Shown here piece after piece: positions 52,682 to 61,345 of a stretch of 64,000 nucleotides of DNA. How positions within the stretch are numbered: position 1 is the first letter of the stretch; every line of letters starts with the position of its first letter. The DNA is from Clostridiales bacterium (GTDB lineage Bacteria > Bacillota > Clostridia > Christensenellales > UBA1242): positions 611,138 through 675,137 of the forward strand of contig DOEE01000003.1 in assembly GCA_003524095.1 (NCBI GenBank), written 5' to 3'. The notes beneath the pieces were generated by a model, which was not told the DNA's origin, searched no databases, and saw only the letters and a program-made list of their open reading frames with translations. Both the position numbers and the translations under genes were made by a program.

Positions 52682-53232
52682 CAAACATAAATACTATTAC
52701 CTAGTGTTACTTTTGAAATTTCATTTAAAACTCTCTTTACTATACAAACATCCATTGTCTCGTCTTCTTTGTTATATTTATTTACACACTCTTCATAAAC
52801 AGACAAAATCCATTGTTCTTTGGAATATTCTCTAATAAAAAAGTCCAAGTCAAATCCTTTGGCAATCATTTGAGAATTGAATTTGTTAAGAGCAATAACT
52901 TTTTTGCGGAAAAAAGTTCTAAGACTAACACCCAAAATTTGGGCAATCATCTCACTTTTTGCCCCATCAATAAATACTAATGTCAAAATTCTTCGGTCAA
53001 TTTTGTTAAGACCGGCGAGAGAGTCTTCAACCGCGACTTTTAAATTAATCATTTTTCGCTTGCGATCTAATAACTCAATTAACTTTCTAGCCTGATTGTA
53101 AGTTGTTTGATTTTTTATCATGGATACATTATTGCTATGTTTGCTTAAATCCAAGATAAGTTTGTCCAAAGTATTGGTCATTTTTTCCAAATACCTATAG
53201 ATTGATAATGATGATTTACTCCAATATTTCAT
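52678..53232 (-). CDS. sigma-region-4-like (ArpU-type) regulator
   Basis: The 184-residue protein has a helical N-terminus (MKYWSKSSLSIYRYLEKM), a middle coiled coil (ARKLIELLDRKRKM) and a helix-turn-helix resembling sigma region 4 (LNKIDRRILTLVFIDGAKSEMIAQILGVSLRTFFRKKVIALN). This architecture is found in phage late-gene activators of the ArpU type. It lies upstream of the phage cassette on the same strand, with the SH3 gene between. I start at the ATG with GGAGG five bases before it. A TTGACT/TATAAT promoter lies upstream. Confidence 0.75.
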   Translation of the reverse strand: MKYWSKSSLSIYRYLEKMTNTLDKLILDLSKHSNNVSMIKNQTTYNQARKLIELLDRKRKMINLKVAVEDSLAGLNKIDRRILTLVFIDGAKSEMIAQILGVSLRTFFRKKVIALNKFNSQMIAKGFDLDFFIREYSKEQWILSVYEECVNKYNKEDETMDVCIVKRVLNEISKVTLGNSIYVC

Positions 53233-53256
53233 TGCTACCTCCAATGCGTTTTTTAT

Positions 53257-53286
53257 ATTATATTCCATGCAAAAGTGCAAAGTCAA
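53257..53286 (-). promoter_or_regulatory. promoter of the sigma-4-like regulator
   Basis: TATAAT (53257-53262) and TTGACT (53281-53286) are 18 bases apart on the minus strand, with the -10 box about 25 bases before the start. The spacer contains TGCAAAAGTGCA. Confidence 0.7.
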
Positions 53287-53464
53287 AACTTTATGTCAAA
53301 TTTTTGTGAAATTTTATACAATTTGTAAAAAAATTTTACAAAATGACTAACTTTAATTACTAAAGTAATTAATGAAATTAAAAATTTGCAAAATAATTTT
53401 TCGAAATTTGTCAAAATTTAAATAAATAAAAGATAAAAATAACAAAATAAAGTGTCGTTTTTTA

Positions 53465-53493
53465 TTGTCAAAATAACACTCGTATGTTAAAAT
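53465..53493 (+). promoter_or_regulatory. promoter of the propeller surface protein
   Basis: TTGTCA and TAAAAT are 17 bases apart. The -10 box is 23 bases before the ATG at 53517, with GGAG between them. Confidence 0.55.
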
Positions 53494-53516
53494 CAATGTA
53501 ACTGGAGTTTTGGTAC

Positions 53517-56081
53517 ATGAAAAAGGTTATTTTAGGGTTATTTTTTGTTTGTTTAAGCATAATTACTGCCGTATTTTTTTCATGTCCCGTTAATGCAAGT
53601 GACAAAGATATTACAATAAATACAATATACCCCGAAGGTGTTTTGGATTATGTAAATCTAACCAACATTAATTGTTTTGACATTAATAATGATTATATAT
53701 GTTATTCACTAAATGATAATAATTTACACATTTATAATTTGCACGACAAAAATGAAATAGTGCTTGGTGGGTTTCACAAAATCAGCAATATCAAATTAAA
53801 TGGACAAAAACTTATAATATCCGACTCAAACTCCATTAAATTTATAAAAGATTTAACTAATCCGAGTTTGGAGTCACTTGAAGGAATTAATTTACAAAAC
53901 TCAAAGGCGATAGATATTTATGTAAGCAATACGTCGTTACAAATTGGAATTATCGAGGACAACAAGTTTACCCTATATCAATATGACGCCAACTTTGTTT
54001 CAAATAATAATCCAATAAGCACCTTTAGTTCCCCTTATTTTAATAGTTCATATATGCTAGCAGTTAATGACAAAAACGCATATATTGTATACAAAACTGG
54101 CGAATCGACTGAAGAAATTAACAAAACTATAACTACAGGACTTGCAACATTCAACTATCACGATTCAAGTTTGACCATTTTGGATACTTTTATTGTTAAT
54201 GCCAAAGTTTTGGATACATTTTATTTGAATAACGAAGAATATTTGGTTACATCTGCTAATGAAATTCTGCATCTTCAAAATTTGAATACTTCCAAATCAT
54301 GCGACATTAAAATGTCGACAAAAGGTGATGCCGAATCAAAAATATTTCCAATCCTAAATATTACAGACATTAATTTTTTTGAAAACATGATTTATGTTTC
54401 TGATTCTTATTTCAAATCAATTCAAGCGGTTGAAATCTTTAATGAAGAAACTCTAAGCATGCAAAGCAATCAAATAATTTTGGGTTCTTTTGGAATAGAC
54501 AAGGGACGATTCAAATCCCCTAGCAATATCTTTATACAAGGAAATGATTATTTTGTATCCGATACTGGAAACAACAGACTACAAATAATCAAAGAAAATC
54601 AATCATATCTTGTTGACGACCTTGAAACCGATTCCATCCCACATGCAGTAAGCCTTGATTACAATCAAAACATGTATTTTGTGACAAACACACTAACTGC
54701 GTCACAATTAAATAAATATACTTTTCAAGATAACACATACACAAAAAGCACAATGTTTACAAAAGTCGGCGACAACAACTTGGGTTTTGTATCTGATTTG
54801 TGTGTAACAAATTCTGGCACAATATATATGTTAGACTACTCAAATAATCAAATTGTATATATGGCAAAAACTTCGCTTGTTGGAATTTTGGGTAGCGATA
54901 TTGGGCTTTCTATTGGGCAACACAGTCAAATTGAATATTTGAAACATCAAAATTTAATTGTAATCAAAAATGATAATATTATTAGTCTACTAAAACTAGA
55001 TGGCACAAAATTATCTTCAATTCAAATAGATAATCTTAGAGAAATAACAGTTGACTTAGATGCAATTTATGCAATTACAAATACAAAAATTTCTCTAATC
55101 AAAGTATCTGAAAACACATTGTCTCTTTCTAATAGTTTAGACATAATCACAGATAATTTTAATAATCTTACTTATGACATTGCAAATGAGAAAATGCTTG
55201 CTTTTGACAACAACCGCTCATGTCTAGTTTGCTTTGATTGCAAACTTAATACTTCACTCCTATCTTCGATAACTGAGATTTCTGACACCGCCTTGACCCG
55301 TCAGGATACATTGCTTGCACTTAAACTAAATTCTCAGCCAATTTATGAATATCCTTACTTTGTTGGAAATACATTTAATTTGGGTGGCACAATCACCCAA
55401 GCAATTGGAATCGAAGAATTTGATGATTTTTATAGAATATTATTTAATAATAATAACGAACTACAAAGCGGTTTTGTCCCAAAATCGAATATAGAAATTG
55501 TCAATTATACATACAATCCGATTAATGTGATAACCACAAATCAAATCGTACCTATATACAAATATCCAACCCTACTTAAACTTAATAATACTCGCTTAAT
55601 TGTTGGCAATTTGAGTATAAACAATGAGATAACTCTTAGTTATGTCTATCCAATAAGTTTAGATAACAAAACTTTTTATATGTATCAATTTAATAATTCA
55701 ATCGGATTTATATTTGGTGCAGATGTCGTCAAGAGTGACAATAAGACAATCAAAAATCTTAATACCGAAAATGCAAGTGTAAATTCCATCGGAAGCGATA
55801 GCACAACACTATATGATTTTGACAAACAAACAATACTCAAAACTTTGGAAAACCATACTCGTATATACGTAGAAAATTATGACAAAAAACAAACTTATAC
55901 AAAAGTTATATACAAAGATGCAAATTTGAATACAATAGAAGGTTATGTTCTCACAAAAGACATCAAAATGGACAAACTTGATAATTCACAATTAATACTA
56001 ATTTTAGTAATTGTTATATCACTAGTTTTGTTAGCATCAATAATTGTAACTTTTGGTATAATCAAAAAACGAAATAAATAG
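53517..56081 (+). CDS. membrane-anchored NHL-propeller protein with SH3-like repeats
   Basis: The 854-residue protein has a signal peptide (1-27) and a long propeller region. The clearest NHL blade is at about 330-360 (GRFKSPSNIF, then FVSDTGNNRLQII). Three SH3-like units follow near 607-665, 677-740 and 763-822, then a C-terminal transmembrane helix (about 829-849) and the tail KKRNK. It would be displayed outside the cell and anchored at its C-terminus. The nearby gene at 51956 has the same SH3-plus-anchor plan, so the two may act together. The ligand is unknown. Confidence 0.75.
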   Translation: MKKVILGLFFVCLSIITAVFFSCPVNASDKDITINTIYPEGVLDYVNLTNINCFDINNDYICYSLNDNNLHIYNLHDKNEIVLGGFHKISNIKLNGQKLIISDSNSIKFIKDLTNPSLESLEGINLQNSKAIDIYVSNTSLQIGIIEDNKFTLYQYDANFVSNNNPISTFSSPYFNSSYMLAVNDKNAYIVYKTGESTEEINKTITTGLATFNYHDSSLTILDTFIVNAKVLDTFYLNNEEYLVTSANEILHLQNLNTSKSCDIKMSTKGDAESKIFPILNITDINFFENMIYVSDSYFKSIQAVEIFNEETLSMQSNQIILGSFGIDKGRFKSPSNIFIQGNDYFVSDTGNNRLQIIKENQSYLVDDLETDSIPHAVSLDYNQNMYFVTNTLTASQLNKYTFQDNTYTKSTMFTKVGDNNLGFVSDLCVTNSGTIYMLDYSNNQIVYMAKTSLVGILGSDIGLSIGQHSQIEYLKHQNLIVIKNDNIISLLKLDGTKLSSIQIDNLREITVDLDAIYAITNTKISLIKVSENTLSLSNSLDIITDNFNNLTYDIANEKMLAFDNNRSCLVCFDCKLNTSLLSSITEISDTALTRQDTLLALKLNSQPIYEYPYFVGNTFNLGGTITQAIGIEEFDDFYRILFNNNNELQSGFVPKSNIEIVNYTYNPINVITTNQIVPIYKYPTLLKLNNTRLIVGNLSINNEITLSYVYPISLDNKTFYMYQFNNSIGFIFGADVVKSDNKTIKNLNTENASVNSIGSDSTTLYDFDKQTILKTLENHTRIYVENYDKKQTYTKVIYKDANLNTIEGYVLTKDIKMDKLDNSQLILILVIVISLVLLASIIVTFGIIKKRNK

Positions 56082-56107
56082 TTAAAATTTATATTATACA
56101 AAAAATA

Positions 56108-56143
56108 AAAAAGACACATTCAAAAACAAATGTGTCTTTTTTA
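56108..56143. terminator. two-way terminator after the propeller gene
   Basis: GACACATT and AATGTGTC form an 8-bp stem with an 8-base loop between A- and T-runs. It can act in both directions between the convergent genes. Confidence 0.85.
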
Positions 56144-56218
56144 TTTTAATTGTTAGCAAATATTATATTAAAAATATCTTAGCAAAATTTGATTATATGG
56201 CTTAAATCATTTAATTAT

Positions 56219-56668
56219 TTAAGATTGCATAGTACTTTGTTTTTTGTCTGGCTTTTGTTTTGGAAAACTCTTTGAGTAGATTATCACAAAAGATGCACAT
56301 ACAATTCCCAAAAGCACACAAATTATTGGTAGTACATATCTGCGATAATCTCTTGAATAAATTACACCCAAGGGATTATTTATATCATAATAAATTGATA
56401 TTTTGTCACCTATTTTATTTTTGGACTGATAAGATGTAACGTTTTGATAATAAGACGAATCAACAACATATTCTAGTACATCATATTTTTTATCCCCGTC
56501 AATTTCGTATGCAACAACTTCGGCAGTGACTTTTTTGAAATGATTATATTTTGAATAATAGTTAATTTCCCAGCAAATTGTATAGCAAATAATACTCAAA
56601 AAGACAATCATTAATATTGCTATCAAAAGTTTATATTGATTTTTTCTTGCGTTATCAATATTTTGCAT
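56219..56668 (-). CDS. DUF3592-like membrane protein
   Basis: The 149-residue protein has two transmembrane helices (about 15-35 and 105-130) flanking an extracytoplasmic beta segment. That segment reads VTAEVVAYEIDGDKKYDVLEYVV and GDKISIYYDINNP, the typical DUF3592 motif. The function of this family is unknown. I start at MQNIDNARK because AGGAG lies six bases before it; the longer upstream frame has no signal. Confidence 0.75.
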   Translation of the reverse strand: MQNIDNARKNQYKLLIAILMIVFLSIICYTICWEINYYSKYNHFKKVTAEVVAYEIDGDKKYDVLEYVVDSSYYQNVTSYQSKNKIGDKISIYYDINNPLGVIYSRDYRRYVLPIICVLLGIVCASFVIIYSKSFPKQKPDKKQSTMQS

Positions 56669-56781
56669 TGTCTCTCCTATGTTATCAAAAGATATGTCTA
56701 CATTATCATATTTATTTTTCAAAAAGTTAGATATTAATCCACTTATATAATTAGAATAACACAAAACTCAAACAAACACAA

Positions 56782-57459
56782 TTATCTCACGTAATAATTT
56801 TCTAATTGACCTACAGAAGTCATGACCATATCTACATCATTTTCGTCTTTGACAAGTTCTATTCGATTAAGGCTAACTTCATATGCTGTTTTTGTAATCA
56901 ATTCGTCATTTACCTTTTTTTGATAATCACGACTTTGAATTCTACCCGTTACTGTTACTTTGTCGCCTACACTAAAAGTTTTGACAAATCTTGCATTTCT
57001 CCCCCATGCTATACATGGCAAATAGTCGCTTTTGTTATAACTACGATTAACCGCCAACAACACGTCTGTAATTTCTCTTTTGAAAGGCGTGGTTCGAAAT
57101 ACCGGTTCTTTGCAGACATATCCCGTAATTTCAATATAATTTGGATTATCATTCTCTACATATGGAACAATCTCTCTCAAAAAAACTGTCAGAATAAGTT
57201 TACTCTTTTCATCAACTAATTTGTTATAACTTCTAAACTGACCGTTTCCACAAATTTTGCTACCGATTTGAATGTCATTTGTAACAAGCAAACGTTCGCT
57301 TACTGTAACTGGAATTTTGTCAAAAGAGTCCGAAAGTCTAGGAACTTTCAGGTCAAACTCAAAAAAGTTTTCTCCATAAACTTCATGGCTAAATTTAGGT
57401 TCAGAAGCAACTTCGCCCGAAATAAATACTTTGTTGTTTTTCATTAGATTGTAATCCAT
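56782..57459 (-). CDS. single-stranded DNA-binding-like protein with two OB folds
   Basis: The 225-residue protein appears to hold two OB-fold units. The first (about 8-95) has VFISGEVASEPKF; the second (about 108-215) has IEITGYVCKEPVFRTTPFKREITDVLLAVNR and CIAWGRNARFV, close to SSB. A typical SSB has one OB fold and an acidic tail; this protein lacks that tail. Similar double-OB proteins exist in clostridia with an unclear role. It sits between the DUF3592 gene and the deacetylase gene, 18 bases after the latter. Confidence 0.78.
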   Translation of the reverse strand: MDYNLMKNNKVFISGEVASEPKFSHEVYGENFFEFDLKVPRLSDSFDKIPVTVSERLLVTNDIQIGSKICGNGQFRSYNKLVDEKSKLILTVFLREIVPYVENDNPNYIEITGYVCKEPVFRTTPFKREITDVLLAVNRSYNKSDYLPCIAWGRNARFVKTFSVGDKVTVTGRIQSRDYQKKVNDELITKTAYEVSLNRIELVKDENDVDMVMTSVGQLENYYVR

Positions 57460-57477
57460 AATGTATCTCCTTAAAAA

Positions 57478-58242
57478 TTAATTTTTTCTTTGTATACCAA
57501 GATTATCTATGTAATAATCACTATCATAAATAAGTTCTCCAACCGAAACAACTTTGTATCCCTTATTCTTTAGTCTTTCAAGCATAAGTGGCAAAGCATC
57601 TAGCACGTGGTCGGAATTATTATGGTTTAGAATTATACTTCCAGGTTTTACCTTAGACATTACTCTTTCGCAAATTTCAACTCCACTAAGACCTTTCCAG
57701 TCAAGAGTATCCACATCCCATTGAATTGTTTTGAGACCCATTTTGTCCGATACACCAATTACTGTATTATTGTATGACCCGTATGGCACTCTAAATAATT
57801 TGACTGGTTTTTGAGTAATTTTAGTTATACTTTCTATACTAGTTTTTAGTTCCAACTCCATTTGATTTTCAGAAAGTTTAACAAAATCTGGATGAGTATT
57901 GCTGTGAGTTCCAATTTCCACTCCCTGTTCGTCTATTGCCTTAACCAAATCTGGATATTTTTCCACCCAGAAACCAACCATAAAAAATGTTGCGTTTACA
58001 TTGTATTCTTTCAAGATTTCCAAGATTTTGAGAGTTTTGTCTGCACCCCAAGCGGTATCAAAACTAAGTGCAACTTTTTTTTCGTCTGTGTCTACCGAAT
58101 AAATTGGTACAAGTCTTGGTGCTTGACCAAAAAATACACTTGCACTAGCCCCGCCTTGTATATTAATTGACAGCAAAATCATGCTAATGATTGTAATCAA
58201 ACAAAGCCAAAACGTCTTTTTCTTCATTACTACAAATTTCAT
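57478..58242 (-). CDS. PdaB-like polysaccharide deacetylase
   Basis: The 254-residue protein has an N-terminal membrane anchor or signal (8-28) and a NodB-type domain with SFDTAWGAD (motif 1), HSNTHPD (motif 2), FRVPYGSYN (motif 3) and a C-terminal LNHNN. The IYSVDTDEKKVALSFD segment is typical of PdaB, which is expressed late in sporulation and protects spore cortex peptidoglycan. It is probably membrane-anchored and extracytoplasmic. GGAG precedes the ATG by six bases. Confidence 0.83.
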   Translation of the reverse strand: MKFVVMKKKTFWLCLITIISMILLSINIQGGASASVFFGQAPRLVPIYSVDTDEKKVALSFDTAWGADKTLKILEILKEYNVNATFFMVGFWVEKYPDLVKAIDEQGVEIGTHSNTHPDFVKLSENQMELELKTSIESITKITQKPVKLFRVPYGSYNNTVIGVSDKMGLKTIQWDVDTLDWKGLSGVEICERVMSKVKPGSIILNHNNSDHVLDALPLMLERLKNKGYKVVSVGELIYDSDYYIDNLGIQRKN

Positions 58243-58389
58243 TTGGTACTCCTTAATTATATAATTTTTGAATTTTTTATTAAAATTTTTGTCTAGTCTA
58301 AATCTGCTAACATTTATCTAATTTTGTCAAATTAAGAGTAAATCTCTCTGCTTTAAATAAATATATTCATATCATTTTTCAAAAAGAAC

Positions 58390-58429
58390 AAAAAAAGAAT
58401 AGAGAACTTAAAAAATGAATTCTCTATTC
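58390..58429 (-). terminator. terminator of the topoisomerase operon
   Basis: GAATAGAGAA pairs with TTCTCTATTC (10 bp, 13-base loop). On the minus strand seven T follow. It lies 25 bases after the A-subunit stop. Confidence 0.9.
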
Positions 58430-58453
58430 TATTTAAATTTATTTATATATTAT

Positions 58454-61345
58454 TTACTTATTTTCTAGGAATGGATAAACCGCTTTTACTTTTTCTTTCA
58501 AAAGTTGTTTTCCACTTCCAGTTCTTGTATCAATTGGAATCATTTTTGCTTGAACAAAGTTTAGTTTTCCTTTTTCGGATTCTAGTACAAAATTAGATTT
58601 GATACTAAGTTTAAATACTTTGACTAGTTTTCCATTTTTGCATTTTGGACTTACATAATTAAGACCTTTTCTATTTCTTACAGACTCAGCAATCTCCGAA
58701 TCTTTAACAATTTTTGCACTTCCGTCTGACATAAAGCATGTTACTGCATCACTCGAATCGGTTTGCATAGCACCAACTAAATAATCATTTTTGTCAAGCG
58801 CAATTCCTTTGATACCCGAACTCATTCTTCCAGTAATAGAAATGTCGCTAGTGGATATCTTGACACCATTACCAATTCCCGTAAACATACAAAGTTTTTT
58901 GTCTGGATTGTGAATATCCACCATCAAAAGTTCATCGTTACGACCAATTTTGATGCCACCTATAACTTGTTTACTCGCAAAGTAATCTGATACTTTGGAT
59001 ATCTTAATCATTCCGGACTTTGTAACAAATAATAAGTTGTGGTTTTTGAGAGAATTATCTAGTTCCAAAACCGCTACTATATTTTCGTCTTTGTCAATAT
59101 TTTTAACCAAACTAAATAGTGTTGTCCCCCTGTCTCTAAATCTACATTCATTTATAGCTTTGACAGGCATTTTGATGCAATTTCCAAGATTTGTGAATAT
59201 ATACAAATCTTTGTTGTCATCAACTTTGAAACTAATTGAAGGAATTTCGCTAAGTGTAGGATTTGCACTCAAGTCCTTGGTTACCAAATTGTAACTCTTG
59301 AGATTAACAAGTTTAAGAGTATTTTCTGGAGTTGAAATAAAATGATAAGTTTGAATGTCTTCGCTATCTTCCATACTATCCAAAATTGAGGAACTATCTT
59401 CAAAATGTTCATCAGCACTCAAGAACTTGGTTTTTCTAGGTTTTGCATATTGTTTAACTATTTCGTTAAGTTCAGATTTAACAACTTTCATTTGTAAAAT
59501 CGGACTTTTTACTATTGCTGTATAACGTTTAATTAAATCTCTAAGTCTATTTAAATCTGTAATTAATTTGTTTACTTCCAAGTTTGTAAGTCTAGCAAGA
59601 CGCATATCCAAAATCGCTTGAGCTTGGACATCGGACAATTCAAAAGTTTTAATAAGTGTAATTTTGGCATCGGTTACACTCTTGCTATTTTTGATAATTC
59701 TAACCACTTCATCAATGTTTCTAATAGCAATTAGCAATCCTTCCAAAATATGTTCTTTTTTAAGTGCTTCTTCCAAATCATAATTAGTCCTATTAAATAT
59801 AACTTGTTGTTGATACTTAACATAATAATCAAGAATTTCAATAAGTCCCATTTGTCTTGGCTTACCATCAGCAATGGCAACAATATTTGCACCAAAAGTT
59901 GTTTGGACGTCACAGTATTTATACAAAAGATTCAAAATCGAATTGATTTTTGCGTCTTTTTTAAGTTTAATTACAGCACGTGTTCCCGACCTATCTGACT
60001 CATCAACAATTTCTTGAATGTATCCCATCGGACCATTAGGATTTGCATCTCTATATTTTGCAATCTTTTGAAGCATGCTTGCTTTATTTACTTGGAAAGG
60101 AATTTCGGTTATTACAATATTTTTCCTTCCATTATCCCCATTTTCAATAGAAATTTTGGAACGAATATAAATTTTACCCCTGCCTGTTTCATACATTTGT
60201 CTAACTTCGGAATTATCTAGGATATATCCACCACTTGGAAAATCTGGTGCTGGCATAATTTTCATAAGTTCGTCAAGTGTAATTTTGTTGTTGTCTATAT
60301 AGGCAATAACAGCATTACAAGCTTCGGCAAAGTTATGAGTCGGAATATTTGTAGCAAGTCCAACCGCAATACCCTGACAACCATTCACAAGCAAATTTGG
60401 AAATCTTCCTGGAAGCATAAGTGGTTCTTTGAGTCTATCATCAAAATTTAGTCCCCAAGGAACGGTATTTTTTTCAAGGTCTCTAAGAAGTTCTAGTGCT
60501 ATTGGAGATAATTTTGCTTCGGTATAACGTGATGCTGCTGGTGGATCTCCATCGACTGAGCCAAAGTTTCCATGTCCATCAACAAGCGGTTCGCCCATAT
60601 TAAATGGCTGAGCAAGTCTAACGAGTGTATCATAAATACTGGCATCTCCATGTGGGTGATATTTACCCATACAATCACCAACAATTGTCGCACTCTTTTT
60701 GTAAGGTCTATCCGGCAAAACTCCAACTTCTAACATACTATATAGAACACGTCTTTGAACTGGTTTAAGACCATCTTCAACCCTAGGGATTGCTCTATCC
60801 ATAATTACATACTCACTATACGGAATCATGCTATCATGAATAGTTTGCGATAGAGATTTTGTTACATAATTAGTATTGTAGTCTTCGATAGTAATATCTC
60901 TTTTCGATTTTCTTTTAGACTTAGTTTGTGACTCGTTTTCGTCGATTTCTATAGATTGCATAGTACTCTGTGTTTCAAGATTATCTGTCAAACTATCCGT
61001 AGAATATTCATCACTTTCGGAAGTTTCTTGTTCTTGGACATCTTGAGTATTTTCTTTTTGTTCAATCTTTTTTTGTCTTGGTTTTTTGGAAACTTCTGTT
61101 TTTTCTTCTTTTGCTGACTCAATTTTTGTTTCTTCGACTACTTCTGTCTTTCTTTTTGAAAAATTAACTTTGTCTTTTGCTTGAGTCAACTCTTCTTTAA
61201 GTTCTTCTTTTTCCAAATCATTAGATTTAGAATTTGTGTTTTTGCTTTTTAATTTTTCACTAACCAAATCTTTTTTGACACTGCCCTTGCGTTTGGAAGT
61301 AGAGTCAGTTACATATTTATCAAAAAAATCATCATCTTTTGCCAT
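58454..61345 (-). CDS. parC: type IIA topoisomerase A subunit (ParC-like) with long charged N-terminus
   Basis: The 963-residue protein has the breakage-reunion domain with DGLKPVQRRVLYSM, MGKYHPHGD, and catalytic Y274 in SRYTEAKLS, then a C-terminal beta-pinwheel. I see no intact GyrA box (QRRGGKG), which favours topoisomerase IV. About 150 N-terminal residues are Lys/Glu/Ser-rich and low-complexity and are not part of the usual fold. The start overlaps the B-subunit stop by one base. The symbol is provisional, since gyrA elsewhere could not be checked. Confidence 0.82.
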   Translation of the reverse strand: MAKDDDFFDKYVTDSTSKRKGSVKKDLVSEKLKSKNTNSKSNDLEKEELKEELTQAKDKVNFSKRKTEVVEETKIESAKEEKTEVSKKPRQKKIEQKENTQDVQEQETSESDEYSTDSLTDNLETQSTMQSIEIDENESQTKSKRKSKRDITIEDYNTNYVTKSLSQTIHDSMIPYSEYVIMDRAIPRVEDGLKPVQRRVLYSMLEVGVLPDRPYKKSATIVGDCMGKYHPHGDASIYDTLVRLAQPFNMGEPLVDGHGNFGSVDGDPPAASRYTEAKLSPIALELLRDLEKNTVPWGLNFDDRLKEPLMLPGRFPNLLVNGCQGIAVGLATNIPTHNFAEACNAVIAYIDNNKITLDELMKIMPAPDFPSGGYILDNSEVRQMYETGRGKIYIRSKISIENGDNGRKNIVITEIPFQVNKASMLQKIAKYRDANPNGPMGYIQEIVDESDRSGTRAVIKLKKDAKINSILNLLYKYCDVQTTFGANIVAIADGKPRQMGLIEILDYYVKYQQQVIFNRTNYDLEEALKKEHILEGLLIAIRNIDEVVRIIKNSKSVTDAKITLIKTFELSDVQAQAILDMRLARLTNLEVNKLITDLNRLRDLIKRYTAIVKSPILQMKVVKSELNEIVKQYAKPRKTKFLSADEHFEDSSSILDSMEDSEDIQTYHFISTPENTLKLVNLKSYNLVTKDLSANPTLSEIPSISFKVDDNKDLYIFTNLGNCIKMPVKAINECRFRDRGTTLFSLVKNIDKDENIVAVLELDNSLKNHNLLFVTKSGMIKISKVSDYFASKQVIGGIKIGRNDELLMVDIHNPDKKLCMFTGIGNGVKISTSDISITGRMSSGIKGIALDKNDYLVGAMQTDSSDAVTCFMSDGSAKIVKDSEIAESVRNRKGLNYVSPKCKNGKLVKVFKLSIKSNFVLESEKGKLNFVQAKMIPIDTRTGSGKQLLKEKVKAVYPFLENK

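Noticed and set aside
41250..53232. Attachment sites flanking the phage cassette
   Set aside because: I found no convincing direct repeat pair and no tRNA at either edge by eye; a computed repeat search would be needed.
53461..53516. AGTGT/ACACT inverted repeat before the propeller gene as an operator
   Set aside because: Only five bases pair and they overlap the promoter; too short to support.
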